From Amycolatopsis mediterranei (GTDB lineage: Bacteria > Actinomycetota > Actinomycetes > Mycobacteriales > Pseudonocardiaceae): DNA of 64,000 bases. Positions within the stretch are counted from its first letter, which is position 1; every line of letters begins with the position of its first letter. The notes beneath the pieces are model-generated. The model had not been told where the DNA came from and searched no databases. It saw only the letters and a list, made by a program, of their open reading frames with translations. Shown here one piece after another: positions 51,359 to 60,145 of the stretch. The stretch spans positions 4,695,667 through 4,759,666 of the forward strand of contig NZ_CP100416.1 of the NCBI RefSeq assembly GCF_026017845.1, read 5' to 3'. The position numbers and the translations under genes are program-made.

Positions 51359-53233
51359 CTACCGCGTGCAGGGGTTGCCCGCCGGGTGCGCGGCGGTGCC
51401 GTGCACGTCGGCCTGGGACTCCGCCAGCACGATCTTCGCCAGCGGGGTTTCCAGCGCCACGGCCTGCTGCTTCACGACGCCGTTCGCGATGGTCTGGCCG
51501 TTCAGCTTCAGCGAGCCGATGACCAGCGCGATGGTCACCGGGGCCGAGCCGACGGTGACCGGGACGCCGTTGATCTTCAGCGACGCCACGCTCGAGCTGC
51601 CGGTCAGCGCCGGGGCGAGGCCGCCCGGAGCCGGCTGGCAGGTCGCCGCCGCCTGGGACTGGATCACGCCCAGCTCGATGGTCAGCCCGACCGTGCTGAT
51701 CACGGTCTTGTCGATCTTGGCCGACGCCTGCGCGTGGTCACCGGCCGCCGGGGCCGCCGACTGGTTGTCGGGGGCCAGGTCGGTCGAGGCCGTCAGCGCG
51801 TGGGTCTGCACCTTGATCAGGCCCGCGTTGAGCGTCGCGTCGAGGACGGTCTGGCTGTCGTCGGCGCAGGGCAGGTTCGCCGGGTTCGCCACGGCCGCGG
51901 TGATGCCGATGACGTTCGCGGCGGTGCCGGTGCAGGAGAAGACGCCGTCGCGGTCGTCGTCGACGATCGTGCCGACGCCGGTCGGGTCGATCAGCCCGGC
52001 GCCGGACGGCGCCGACAGGGTGACGGTGAACGTCTCGTCCGGCTCGTCGACGGTGTCCGGGTTGACCAGGACGGTCACCGGCTTGGTCGTTTCGCCGGGG
52101 GCGAAGGTCACGTCACCGCTGGCGGCCTGGTAGTCGGCCGGTGCGGTCGCCGTGCCGTTCGCGGTGGCGTAGTGCACCGACACCGGGTTCGGGCTGGCGC
52201 CGCCGAGCAGCGACACGGTGAAGGTGGCCGGCACCGGCGCGCCGCCGGAGCCCTCGTTCACCGTGACGTCGTTGATGCTCAGGCCGAGCACGCGCACGGT
52301 CGTCGTCTCGACGAACCCGCGGGACATGCCGTCGACCAGGTAGTCGACCGTGCAGTGGTAGGTGCCGGGTGCGGCGTCGGCCGCGGCGGCGACCTTCTCG
52401 GTGAACGTCGCGACGTCCCCGCTGGGCACCTTGACGCTCGCCGGGGTGTTGGTGAGCGTCAGCTGCGGGTCGCAGGTGGTGACCTTCGGCGTCACCGTGA
52501 CCTCGATGGACTTGATGCCGTCGAGGATGGCCTGCGACACCTGGTTCGACGGCACGTTGTTCAGCAGCACGCCGCCGGTGGCCGTGGCGATCGCGCTCGC
52601 CTGGCCGTCGGCGTCGAGCGCGCCGACGTTGACCGCGACCACGCGGATGTTCGCCGCCTTGAGCGCGTCGATGGTCTGGGCCAGGGTGTGCCCGCCGCTG
52701 GGGTCGTGCGACGGCGCGTCGCCGAACCAGGCGATGATGCGGGTGCCGTCCGGGCGGAAGGTGACCGCGCCGGAGGCCAGCTCGTAGAGCGCGTTGAGGT
52801 CGGCTTCCGGCAGGTCGCCACCGCCGGAGGCAGCCCACTGGTTGATCCCGGCCTGCACCGCGGCGGTGTCGCCGGTGATGCCCTGGTTGACCTTGAACGG
52901 CACGGAGTCGGTGAAGTCCTTGTACTCCGCGACGCCGAACTGGGCGGTCGGCTGCGCGGCGAGCACGTCCCCGGTGATGGCACCGGCGTTCGTGCGGACG
53001 TTGGTGATGGCGCCGCTCATGCTGCCGGTGGTGTCGGCGAGCAGGACGAGGTCGGGGTTCGGGGGGACGGCCGAGGTGGTGACGTGCTTGGTGACGGTGC
53101 TGCTCTGCCCGGCGGAGAGCGTGAGGTCGACGGTGGCCGGATCGACCCCGGGCGGCGCCGCGGCCGCCACCGCGGCCGGGGTGAGCAAGGCGCTGACCGT
53201 GGTCAACGCGACGAACAATGATCTCCGCGACAT
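51359..53233 (-). CDS. Secreted VWA and Calx-beta domain protein
   Basis: A 624-aa protein with a Sec signal (MSRRSLFVALTTVSALLTP, cleavage near AAAA). The von Willebrand A domain is at about 60-245, with the MIDAS motif DTTGSMS and RIIAWFGDAPSHDP. A linker follows, then one Calx-beta-like repeat (about 320-430: VNEGSGG, GTATAPADYQ, VDEPDETF, GTIVDDD), and a C-terminal region containing paired cysteines (CADDS, CQPAP, NPCTR). Likely a metal-dependent adhesive cell-surface or secreted protein. No anchor motif is visible. Function unknown. Confidence 0.85.
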   Translation of the reverse strand: MSRRSLFVALTTVSALLTPAAVAAAAPPGVDPATVDLTLSAGQSSTVTKHVTTSAVPPNPDLVLLADTTGSMSGAITNVRTNAGAITGDVLAAQPTAQFGVAEYKDFTDSVPFKVNQGITGDTAAVQAGINQWAASGGGDLPEADLNALYELASGAVTFRPDGTRIIAWFGDAPSHDPSGGHTLAQTIDALKAANIRVVAVNVGALDADGQASAIATATGGVLLNNVPSNQVSQAILDGIKSIEVTVTPKVTTCDPQLTLTNTPASVKVPSGDVATFTEKVAAAADAAPGTYHCTVDYLVDGMSRGFVETTTVRVLGLSINDVTVNEGSGGAPVPATFTVSLLGGASPNPVSVHYATANGTATAPADYQAASGDVTFAPGETTKPVTVLVNPDTVDEPDETFTVTLSAPSGAGLIDPTGVGTIVDDDRDGVFSCTGTAANVIGITAAVANPANLPCADDSQTVLDATLNAGLIKVQTHALTASTDLAPDNQSAAPAAGDHAQASAKIDKTVISTVGLTIELGVIQSQAAATCQPAPGGLAPALTGSSSVASLKINGVPVTVGSAPVTIALVIGSLKLNGQTIANGVVKQQAVALETPLAKIVLAESQADVHGTAAHPAGNPCTR

Positions 53234-53541
53234 GGACTTCCTTCCGAAGGCCGGTTTATTGCGGGTTGCCTCGGGAAGACGGAGAAAGCCGGATTTCGTT
53301 AGCAGCGGGGGAAGGCGTCACTCGGAGCGCCCTGTGTCAAGGAGCTCAACGGGTTGCGGCGCCGGATCCGGGCTACCCAAACCAGGGGTGCACTGCGCCG
53401 GAACACCGAAGATCGCCGGGTGGGATTCACTCTGTTCAGCGACGCTCCGGCACGCCGGGTGCCGCGTGATCTTCGCCGTCACGGCGGTTTTCGCGGTGCG
53501 GGAAGCGAATTTCCGCCCGGATGTCGTAACGCGGGACGCGG
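53234..53541. other. Gap without gene; leader of the VWA gene
   Basis: About 308 nt between the VWA gene start and the stop of the FAD oxidoreductase, both on the minus strand. It should hold the VWA promoter. Short frames are present but none has an RBS or family features. No repeat or hairpin of note. Confidence 0.4.
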
Positions 53542-54789
53542 TCAGCGGCCCGTCTTGCCCGCCCGGCCGAGGTCGGCGAGCACCGCACGGGCCGCGCGGG
53601 TTCCCGACGCCAAGGCGCCCTGGAGGGAACTCGTGTCCCGGTGGTCCCCGCACACGTACCGGCCCTCACCCAGGCGGACGTCCCGCCGGAGTTCGTGCGG
53701 TGACGGCATGGCCGGGAGCGCACGGGCGATCTCGTACCGGGCGACCAAGGGCCAGCGCGTCGCGTCCGTGCGGTACATCCGGCCCAGCGCCCGGCGCACC
53801 TCCGGCTCCGGCAGCGCCGTCAACGCCGACGCGCTCACCAGCGCGGCCCCGCGGGGCGCGTAGCTCGGGCACACCTCGCTGAGCACACTGGTGCTGGTGA
53901 CCGGCCCGCCGCGCGCGTCGATCATGATGACCGGCTCGCGCAACGGTGACCGCGGTGGGGCGAAGTACCACGTCGTCCCGGTGTTCCAGCGCGGCTCCGC
54001 GACGCCGGTGAGCCGGGCGGCCGTGGAGCCGTCGGTGGCGACGATGACCGCGCGGGCCGTCCACACCTCGCCGCCCGCCGTGCGGACGCGGCCCGGCCGG
54101 ACCTCCTCGACCGGCGTGCCCAGGTGGACGGCCGACGTCGGCAGCGCCCGGGCGAGCTGCCGGGGCAGCTCACCCATGCCCAGGGCCGGCAGCGAGGGGG
54201 CCGACCGCAGGAAGCTGCGCCACACCAGCTGGAAGAACCGGGCCGAGGTGGTCAGTTCGCGCTCCAGGAACACCCCGGACAGGAACGGCCGGAACACGGT
54301 TTCCACCGCCCGCGCGGACACCCCGGCCCGGCGCAGTTCGTCGGAGGTCGTGCGGTCGGCGCGGTCGATGATCGACTGCACCGGACCCGCGACGACGCGG
54401 GCGGACAGCGCGGCGAGCGCGGCCAGGTCCTTCGCCGACAGGTAACGCCGGGCCGCGATGTCCCGGATCGCTTTCGGTGTGTCGATCGGGTTCCCGAGCA
54501 GCGAGACCCGGTCGTGGTCGGCCACCCGGACCGCGCGCCGGAACCGGCCGAGGTCCAGGGCGCCGACGTCGGCCAGGCGCCGGATTCCCGGGTAGGCCGG
54601 GTTGAGGACCTGGAACCCGCGGTCGAGGCGGAAGCCGTCGACGACGTCGGTGCGCACGCGGCCGCCGACGTCGTCCGAGGCCTCCAGCACCGTGCTCGGC
54701 ACCCCGGCCCGGTGCAGGGTGAGGGCGGCGGCCAGCCCGGCGAGCCCGGCGCCGACGATGACGGCTTCGTGGTCCGGCATCCCGCTCAC
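53542..54789 (-). CDS. FAD-dependent amine oxidase-like oxidoreductase of the carotenoid operon
   Basis: A 415-aa flavoprotein with the FAD motif VIVGAGLAGLAAALTLHRAG, the GG doublet in DDVGGRVRTD, and a C-terminal FAD contact GRYVCGDHRDTSSLQGAL. Its GTG start overlaps the crtU-like stop (GTGA), placing it last in the carotenoid unit. It resembles protoporphyrinogen-oxidase/carotenoid-desaturase-type enzymes, but the exact step (ketolation, desaturation or other) cannot be read. Confidence 0.82.
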   Translation of the reverse strand: MSGMPDHEAVIVGAGLAGLAAALTLHRAGVPSTVLEASDDVGGRVRTDVVDGFRLDRGFQVLNPAYPGIRRLADVGALDLGRFRRAVRVADHDRVSLLGNPIDTPKAIRDIAARRYLSAKDLAALAALSARVVAGPVQSIIDRADRTTSDELRRAGVSARAVETVFRPFLSGVFLERELTTSARFFQLVWRSFLRSAPSLPALGMGELPRQLARALPTSAVHLGTPVEEVRPGRVRTAGGEVWTARAVIVATDGSTAARLTGVAEPRWNTGTTWYFAPPRSPLREPVIMIDARGGPVTSTSVLSEVCPSYAPRGAALVSASALTALPEPEVRRALGRMYRTDATRWPLVARYEIARALPAMPSPHELRRDVRLGEGRYVCGDHRDTSSLQGALASGTRAARAVLADLGRAGKTGR

Positions 54790-56327
54790 CCGCCGAAGTA
54801 CTTCGTCGCGGCGAGCCGGTTCAGCAGGCCGATGCGGCCGCGGTTGGGCACCGAGCGCAGCGGGTGCCCGGCGAGCCCCCAGCCGGCCAGGAGCGTGTTG
54901 GCCGCGGCCCAGCCGGTGGTGGCCGCGCGTTCCATCAGCGCGACCGGGAGGTCGATCCGCACGCCGTCACCGGCCAGCGCCAGTGCCGGGTCCGGGGTCC
55001 CGACCGTCGGACGCCGCTCGAAGTCGCCGAGGCCGAAGAGCGGGCAATCCTCGCGCCACAGGGAAATCGACGCCGTCACCCGCGCGCCGAGCGTCTCGGG
55101 GTAGATCGCGTGCAGCCGGTCGTCCACGGCCTTCACCAGCGTCTCGCGGTCGTCGGTGGTGGCCGCGTACGCGTGCAGCTCCACGACCGAGCCGCCGGTG
55201 CGCGCCGCCCACCGCCGTGCCTCGCCCTCGTAGCGGTCGAGCAGGCTGATGTTGTCCAGCGGCGGCACGCTCCCGGTGCCCAGGAACGGCGGCCGGGTGA
55301 CGTCGGCGGGCCGGTCGAGCCAGAGCCGGCGGACGAGGAACGGCGGTGCCGTGCGCAATCCGGCCACGGCCGCCCGCCACTCCGGCGTGCCGAGGCCGGG
55401 GGAGGCGGCGACGATCTCGCGCAGCCCCCGCACGTCACAGGCGAGCACGACACTGTCGAACTGCGCGGTGTCCTCCGCCGTCGTGACCGCGAAGCCGCCG
55501 GAGGTGCGGTCGAGCGAGGCCACCGGCGTGCCGGTCCGGATGGTCACCCGGCGGTCGGCCAGGTATCCGGCGAGGGGGTCCCACAGCGCCTGCGGGAACG
55601 GCTCGGTAGGCACGTCGAACACGAGACCTTCGCTGGAGCCCAGGAAGTACAGGTGGAACATGGTCGCCAGCTCCGCCGCGGACAGCTCGCGAGGATCGGC
55701 GAAGAAGCTCCGCGAGAACACCTCGAACGCCAGGTGCTTGGCCGCTTCGGGGAAGTTGATCGCGTCGAGGAAGCTCGCGGCGTCGGTCCCGTCGAGCCGG
55801 CGGTAGGTCTCCGGGACGCTGACCGTCGCCAGCGGCAGGGCACCGCGGCCGTTGATGCGCACCAGGTCCTTCCGCGTGAACGTCGGGCTGCGCCAGGCGA
55901 ACGCCAGCGCGTTCCACGGCGGCGTCCGGGGGAGACCCGCGAAGGTGTCCGTGCGGCCTTCGGCGTCCAGCAGCGGGTAGTCGGCCAGCGGGGTCAGCCG
56001 GTCGAGCCGGGGATCGGTGCGCATGAGCAGCGACCGCAGGTTGTAGTACTGGCGGAAGAAGGCGTGGAAGCCCCGGCTCATCGTCACCGCGGTGCCGTCC
56101 GGCAGCCGGTCGGCCCAGCCGCCGACCCGCCCGCCGAGGTGGCCGTCGCGCTCGAAGAGCGTCACCGTGACCCCTCGCTCGGCCAGGCCGGTGGCCGCGG
56201 TGAGGCCGGCGATGCCGCCACCGACGACCGCCGCCGTCGGGCGCCGGCCGAGCAGCCCGGCGTCGGCCAGGCCGGGCGGGGCCGGCCGCGTCTCGATCCG
56301 GCGGTCGGTGCCGAGGGGGCGGGTCAC
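54786..56327 (-). CDS. crtU: CrtU-like carotene desaturase/methyltransferase (isorenieratene synthase type)
   Basis: A 513-aa flavoprotein with AAVVGGGIAGLTAATGLAERG near residue 30, HLGGRVGGW, SRGFHAFFRQYYNLR and C-terminal GWAAANTLLAGWGLAGHPLRSV. In actinomycetes a protein of this size next to a small methyltransferase and a lycopene cyclase is CrtU, which desaturates and methyl-shifts beta-rings to aromatic rings. It is coupled to the methyltransferase gene by GTGA overlap. The assignment rests on context and overall architecture; a plain desaturase is the alternative. Confidence 0.75.
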   Translation of the reverse strand: MTRPLGTDRRIETRPAPPGLADAGLLGRRPTAAVVGGGIAGLTAATGLAERGVTVTLFERDGHLGGRVGGWADRLPDGTAVTMSRGFHAFFRQYYNLRSLLMRTDPRLDRLTPLADYPLLDAEGRTDTFAGLPRTPPWNALAFAWRSPTFTRKDLVRINGRGALPLATVSVPETYRRLDGTDAASFLDAINFPEAAKHLAFEVFSRSFFADPRELSAAELATMFHLYFLGSSEGLVFDVPTEPFPQALWDPLAGYLADRRVTIRTGTPVASLDRTSGGFAVTTAEDTAQFDSVVLACDVRGLREIVAASPGLGTPEWRAAVAGLRTAPPFLVRRLWLDRPADVTRPPFLGTGSVPPLDNISLLDRYEGEARRWAARTGGSVVELHAYAATTDDRETLVKAVDDRLHAIYPETLGARVTASISLWREDCPLFGLGDFERRPTVGTPDPALALAGDGVRIDLPVALMERAATTGWAAANTLLAGWGLAGHPLRSVPNRGRIGLLNRLAATKYFGG

Positions 56328-57055
56328 GGGTGCTCCTGCGGGTTGCTGCCGAGGACGGTGTGGACGACGCCGTTCTGCCAGCCGGGCATCGTGGCGGTGC
56401 GGACGTCGGTGAAGCCGGCGTCGGTGAGCCGGCCGGCGAGCGCGGCGATCCCGTCGAATTCGCACACGCTGCGGCGCAGGTGGCGGTAGAGGGTCGCGTC
56501 GCCGGTGGTGACCTTCCCGAGCGGGATGATCACGCCCGCGCACACGGCGTTCCACACCCACCGGGCGCGCCGCGAGTCGTGGACGGAGTACTCGTGGACC
56601 GCGATGCGGCCGCCGGGACGCAGCAGCCCGCGCAGCCGGCGCAGCTGCCGGGTCGGCTCGGTGAGGTTGCGCAGCAGGTACGCGGCCAGGATCGCGTCGA
56701 ACGGGCCGGAGATGCCGTCGAGGTCCTCGACCGGCGTGTGGACGAAGGTGACGCCGTCCGGCCAGTCCTTCGCCCGGGCTTGGGCGAGCATTTCCCCGGA
56801 GGCGTCGAACGCGGTGACGTCGGCGCCGGGCGCGGCAGACACGAGCGCCGCCGTCGACGCGCCGGTGCCGCAGCCGGCGTCCAGCAGCCGCAGGCCCGTC
56901 CCGTCGGCCGGCAGCTCCAGCCGCCGCGCCGAGAGCCGCAGGTGCTCGTGGTAGCCCGGATTGGCGCCGACCAGCCGGTCGTACCACCGCGCTTCGGTGT
57001 CGAAGGCCGACGGCACCGCACCGCGCGGGAGACCGTCCTTCGCCATCGCGTTCAT
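56324..57055 (-). CDS. SAM-dependent methyltransferase of the carotenoid operon (CrtT-like)
   Basis: A 243-aa class I methyltransferase with motif I LLDAGCGTGASTAAL, VTAFDASGEMLAQAR, and FDAILAAYLLRNL, UbiE/COQ5-like. In Streptomyces the homologous position is crtT, whose role is not settled. ATG 57055 overlaps the crtYd stop (ATGA). Confidence 0.82.
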   Translation of the reverse strand: MNAMAKDGLPRGAVPSAFDTEARWYDRLVGANPGYHEHLRLSARRLELPADGTGLRLLDAGCGTGASTAALVSAAPGADVTAFDASGEMLAQARAKDWPDGVTFVHTPVEDLDGISGPFDAILAAYLLRNLTEPTRQLRRLRGLLRPGGRIAVHEYSVHDSRRARWVWNAVCAGVIIPLGKVTTGDATLYRHLRRSVCEFDGIAALAGRLTDAGFTDVRTATMPGWQNGVVHTVLGSNPQEHP

Positions 57056-57372
57056 GCTCGCTCCCGTCGGGGGCCGGCTCGTTCCCACAGCAGCAGCACG
57101 GCGGTCACGAGCGCGAAGCCGAAGAGGAAGTCTTCGACCGGGATGTCCCAGGGCACCCGCCAGTTCGTGATGTGCTGCGGGGCATAGCGCACGATCGGGT
57201 CGGAGAGCTTGGTCAGCCGGCCGTCCACCGGGATCTGGAACGCCGTCACGATGGCGATCGTGATCCAGTAGGCGGCCCGGCGGAACAGCCCCGTGCGCAA
57301 CAGGAAGAGCTCGGCCAGCACGACCGCGGCCACGGCGGCGGCCGCGGGCACGGTGTAGCCCCACGGGATCAC
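57052..57372 (-). CDS. crtYd: Lycopene cyclase subunit CrtYd
   Basis: A 106-aa membrane protein with three helices. It carries the conserved cyclase-domain sequences FQIPVDGRLTKLSDPIVRY and WDIPVEDFLFGFALV; PxE(E/D)xxF is the family motif. It pairs with CrtYc to form the heterodimeric lycopene beta-cyclase of actinomycetes and resembles the second half of fused fungal cyclases. GTG start overlapping the crtYc stop. Confidence 0.88.
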   Translation of the reverse strand: MIPWGYTVPAAAAVAAVVLAELFLLRTGLFRRAAYWITIAIVTAFQIPVDGRLTKLSDPIVRYAPQHITNWRVPWDIPVEDFLFGFALVTAVLLLWERAGPRRERA

Positions 57373-57710
57373 CGGCGGACCTCCTGCCTGCCGAACCGCC
57401 GGAGCACCGCGAGGGTGAGCTGGACGATCTCGTACGTCAGCACCCCGCAGATGGGGATCACCACGAAGAACAGGACTTCCTCCAGCGGCACGGCGAAGGG
57501 GGCGCGCAGGCCGGTGACGTGCTCGGGCGCGTAGTCCCAGACGCCGCCGGCGATGGCCAGCGCGTCCCAGACGAGGAACACCAGCGCGACCGGCAGCACC
57601 GCGCGCGCCAGCCGCCGGGGCTGCCGGTAGCCGCGCGCGCCCGCGAGCTCCAGCGGCAGGGTGACCAGGACGCAGGCGGCCAGCACGACGAGGTATTCGG
57701 CCTTGCCCAC
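57369..57710 (-). CDS. crtYc: Lycopene cyclase subunit CrtYc
   Basis: A 113-aa protein with three membrane helices and the motifs GGVWDYAPEHVTGLR and PLEEVLFFVVIPICGVLTYE. First half of the heterodimeric lycopene cyclase. Its GTG follows the crtB stop with no gap (TGAGTG), so translation is coupled. Confidence 0.88.
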   Translation of the reverse strand: MGKAEYLVVLAACVLVTLPLELAGARGYRQPRRLARAVLPVALVFLVWDALAIAGGVWDYAPEHVTGLRAPFAVPLEEVLFFVVIPICGVLTYEIVQLTLAVLRRFGRQEVRR

Positions 57711-58673
57711 TCAGCCCACCGCCACCGGGAGCGCCGGCGCGGGGTGGCGCCGCCGGGCCCACTGCGTCCGCGCGACCGCCCCGCACGCCACCGCCAGCCG
57801 CTGCCCGCGGGAAACCGCCGCGCGCCCGGCGAAGACGTCGTGGCCGGCGTCCTCGATGCGGTCGAGGATGCCCCCGTACAAGCGCGCCGCCGTGGCCACG
57901 CACGGGCGGGAGACCGGGTGGAGCATCGCGATGCCCGGCTGCGCCTCGGCGTAGATGTCGCGGGTGACGGCGATCTGGTTGCGGATCGCGGCCCGGACCG
58001 GCTGGTCGGCCCGGCCCTGTGCGGCGCACCAGTGCAGCCGGTCGCGGTCGACGCCGTGCACGGCCAGTTCGTCGGCCGGCAGGTAGACGCGGCCGCGGCC
58101 CAGGTCCTCGCCGACGTCGCGCAGGAAGTTGGTGAGCTGGAAGGCCTTGCCGAGCGCGGCGGCCCTCGGCTCGGCCTCCGCGCGCGGGGCGACGGTGCCG
58201 AGCACCGGCAGCACCTGCAGGCCGATCACCTCGGCCGAACCGTGCACGTACGTGTCGAGTTCCGCGCGGGTGGCGTAACCGGTGACGGTGAGGTCCATCC
58301 GCATCGAGGTGAAGAAGGCCTCGAAGTACGCCTTGGCGAGGGTGTACCGGGCCGCCGTGTCGATCACCGCGGTCAGCAGCGGGTCGTCGCTCGCACCGGC
58401 GTCGAGGTCGGCGAGGAAACGCTTCTCGACCTTCTGCAACCGGGCGTCGAGTGTTGCGGGCGTGGCGTCTTCGGCCGGTTCGTCGACGATGTCGTCGAGC
58501 CAGCGGGCGAAGCCGTAGAGCGCGTGGATCGCCGGTCGCTGTGCGGGGGTCAGCAACCGCGTCGCGAGGAAGTACGTGCGGCCGTGCCGGGCGTTGAGCT
58601 CGCGGCACCACGTGTAGGCCGCGCGCAGCCCGGGCTCGCGGATGCCGGCGGCGTCGAGTTCGCGTCGGGTCAT
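57711..58673 (-). CDS. crtB: Phytoene synthase
   Basis: A 320-aa squalene/phytoene synthase with both Asp-rich motifs, DDIVDE near residue 60 and DVGED in TNFLRDVGEDLGRGRVYLP. It also has RTYFLATRLL and YCYxxA-like GFARWLDD. Condenses two geranylgeranyl diphosphates to phytoene. The ATG overlaps the crtI stop (ATGA). Confidence 0.95.
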   Translation of the reverse strand: MTRRELDAAGIREPGLRAAYTWCRELNARHGRTYFLATRLLTPAQRPAIHALYGFARWLDDIVDEPAEDATPATLDARLQKVEKRFLADLDAGASDDPLLTAVIDTAARYTLAKAYFEAFFTSMRMDLTVTGYATRAELDTYVHGSAEVIGLQVLPVLGTVAPRAEAEPRAAALGKAFQLTNFLRDVGEDLGRGRVYLPADELAVHGVDRDRLHWCAAQGRADQPVRAAIRNQIAVTRDIYAEAQPGIAMLHPVSRPCVATAARLYGGILDRIEDAGHDVFAGRAAVSRGQRLAVACGAVARTQWARRRHPAPALPVAVG

Positions 58674-60145
58674 CGGGTCCCTCCGGTGATCCGGTCGGCA
58701 GCCAGTCTGCCGGAGATGAGCACGGTCGGCACCCCCACGCCGGGCACGGTGGCCCCGCCGGCCAGGACGACGTTGTCCGTTCCGCGGGGGAGGTTCCGCG
58801 GCCGGAACGGCCCGGTCTGCCCGAACGAGTGGGCGTAGCTGAACGGCGTCCCGGCGACCAGGCCCCGGTCCGCCCACTCGGCCGGGCCGATCACGTGGGT
58901 GAACTCCGGTTCGAAGCCGGGGAGGAGCCGGGCGCGGGCCACGTCGAGGACCTCTTCCGCGTAGGCGTCCGTCTCGGTCGCCCAGTCCGCGGGGCCGCGG
59001 TCGAGGTTGGGCACCGGGGCGAGCACGGAGTAGAGCTGGCGCCCGGGCGGGGCGAGGCCGGGGTCGGAGGCGGTCGGCCGCGTGATCAGCAGCGACGGAT
59101 CGCTCATCCGCCGGCCCTGGGAGATGAGCTCGTCGAAGGTCGAGCGCCACCCGTGCCCGAAGGAGATGGTGTGGTGCGCGACCTCGGGGTGCGTGCCGGG
59201 GCCGCCGGCGTGCACGACGAGCGCGGACGGCGCGGCTCGCAGCGGGACCGGCCGGCGTGGCGGCCGGCCGAGCAGCCGGTAGCTCTCGGGCAGTTCGGTG
59301 GTGAGGACGACGGCGTCGCACGGGTAGCGGGCCCCGGAAGCGGTGCGGACCGCGGTGACGCGGGACCCGGCGCGTTCGAGTTCGCCGACGGCGTCGCCGT
59401 AGCCGAACTTGACCCCGGCGTCGGCCGCGACGCGGGCGAGCGCCTGCGGCAGGGCCGCGATGCCGCCGGGCGGGAAGTACACCCCGCCGACGGTGTCCAT
59501 GTACGAGATCACCGCGTACAGAGCCAGCGCCCGCATCGGGGATTCGCCCGCGTAGAGCGCCTGGAAGGTGAAGACCCGCTTCAGGCGTTCGTCGCTCAGG
59601 AACCGGCCGACCCGGCCGTCGAGCCGCCGGAACCCGCCCAGGGCCACGAGCCGGGCCAGTTCCGGCCGGAGCATGCCGAGCGGGGAGTCGATGTTCGCGT
59701 CGATGAACCGGCCGAATTCGGCTTGGTAGAGCCGGGTCAGCCATTCGCGCAGCCGGGTGTAGCCCGCGGCTTCGGCAGGACCGGCGAAGTCGCGGACGGC
59801 ATCGGCCATCGCGGCCGCATCGGTGTGCACGGGCAGCGTGCTGCCATCGGCGAACCGGGCGACGTAGGCGGGGTCGAGCCGGGCCAGCGGCAGTTCGCTG
59901 GTGAGCTCGGCCCCGACGGCGGCGAAGGTGTCACTGAGGATGGACGGCATGGTGAGCACGGTGGGGCCGGTGTCGAGCTGGTAGCCGTGCCTTTCGACGC
60001 GCCCGGCGCGGCCGCCGGGGCCGGGATCCCGCTCGAGAACGGTGACTTCCCGCCCCCGCCCGGCCAGATGCAGGGCGGCGGCGAGCCCGGCCAGCCCGGC
60101 CCCCACGACGACGACGCGGTTCGCCGGCCCCGGAACGGTTTTCAT
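58670..60145 (-). CDS. crtI: Phytoene desaturase
   Basis: A 491-aa FAD enzyme: VVVVGAGLAGLAAALHLAGRG near the start, GPGGRAGRVERHGYQLDTGPTV and the C-terminal CrtI signature TVPGVGVPTVLISGRLAADRI. Introduces the double bonds turning phytoene into lycopene. ATG 60145 overlaps the crtE stop; a TTG 18 nt upstream would run into crtE and is less likely. Confidence 0.95.
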   Translation of the reverse strand: MKTVPGPANRVVVVGAGLAGLAAALHLAGRGREVTVLERDPGPGGRAGRVERHGYQLDTGPTVLTMPSILSDTFAAVGAELTSELPLARLDPAYVARFADGSTLPVHTDAAAMADAVRDFAGPAEAAGYTRLREWLTRLYQAEFGRFIDANIDSPLGMLRPELARLVALGGFRRLDGRVGRFLSDERLKRVFTFQALYAGESPMRALALYAVISYMDTVGGVYFPPGGIAALPQALARVAADAGVKFGYGDAVGELERAGSRVTAVRTASGARYPCDAVVLTTELPESYRLLGRPPRRPVPLRAAPSALVVHAGGPGTHPEVAHHTISFGHGWRSTFDELISQGRRMSDPSLLITRPTASDPGLAPPGRQLYSVLAPVPNLDRGPADWATETDAYAEEVLDVARARLLPGFEPEFTHVIGPAEWADRGLVAGTPFSYAHSFGQTGPFRPRNLPRGTDNVVLAGGATVPGVGVPTVLISGRLAADRITGGTR

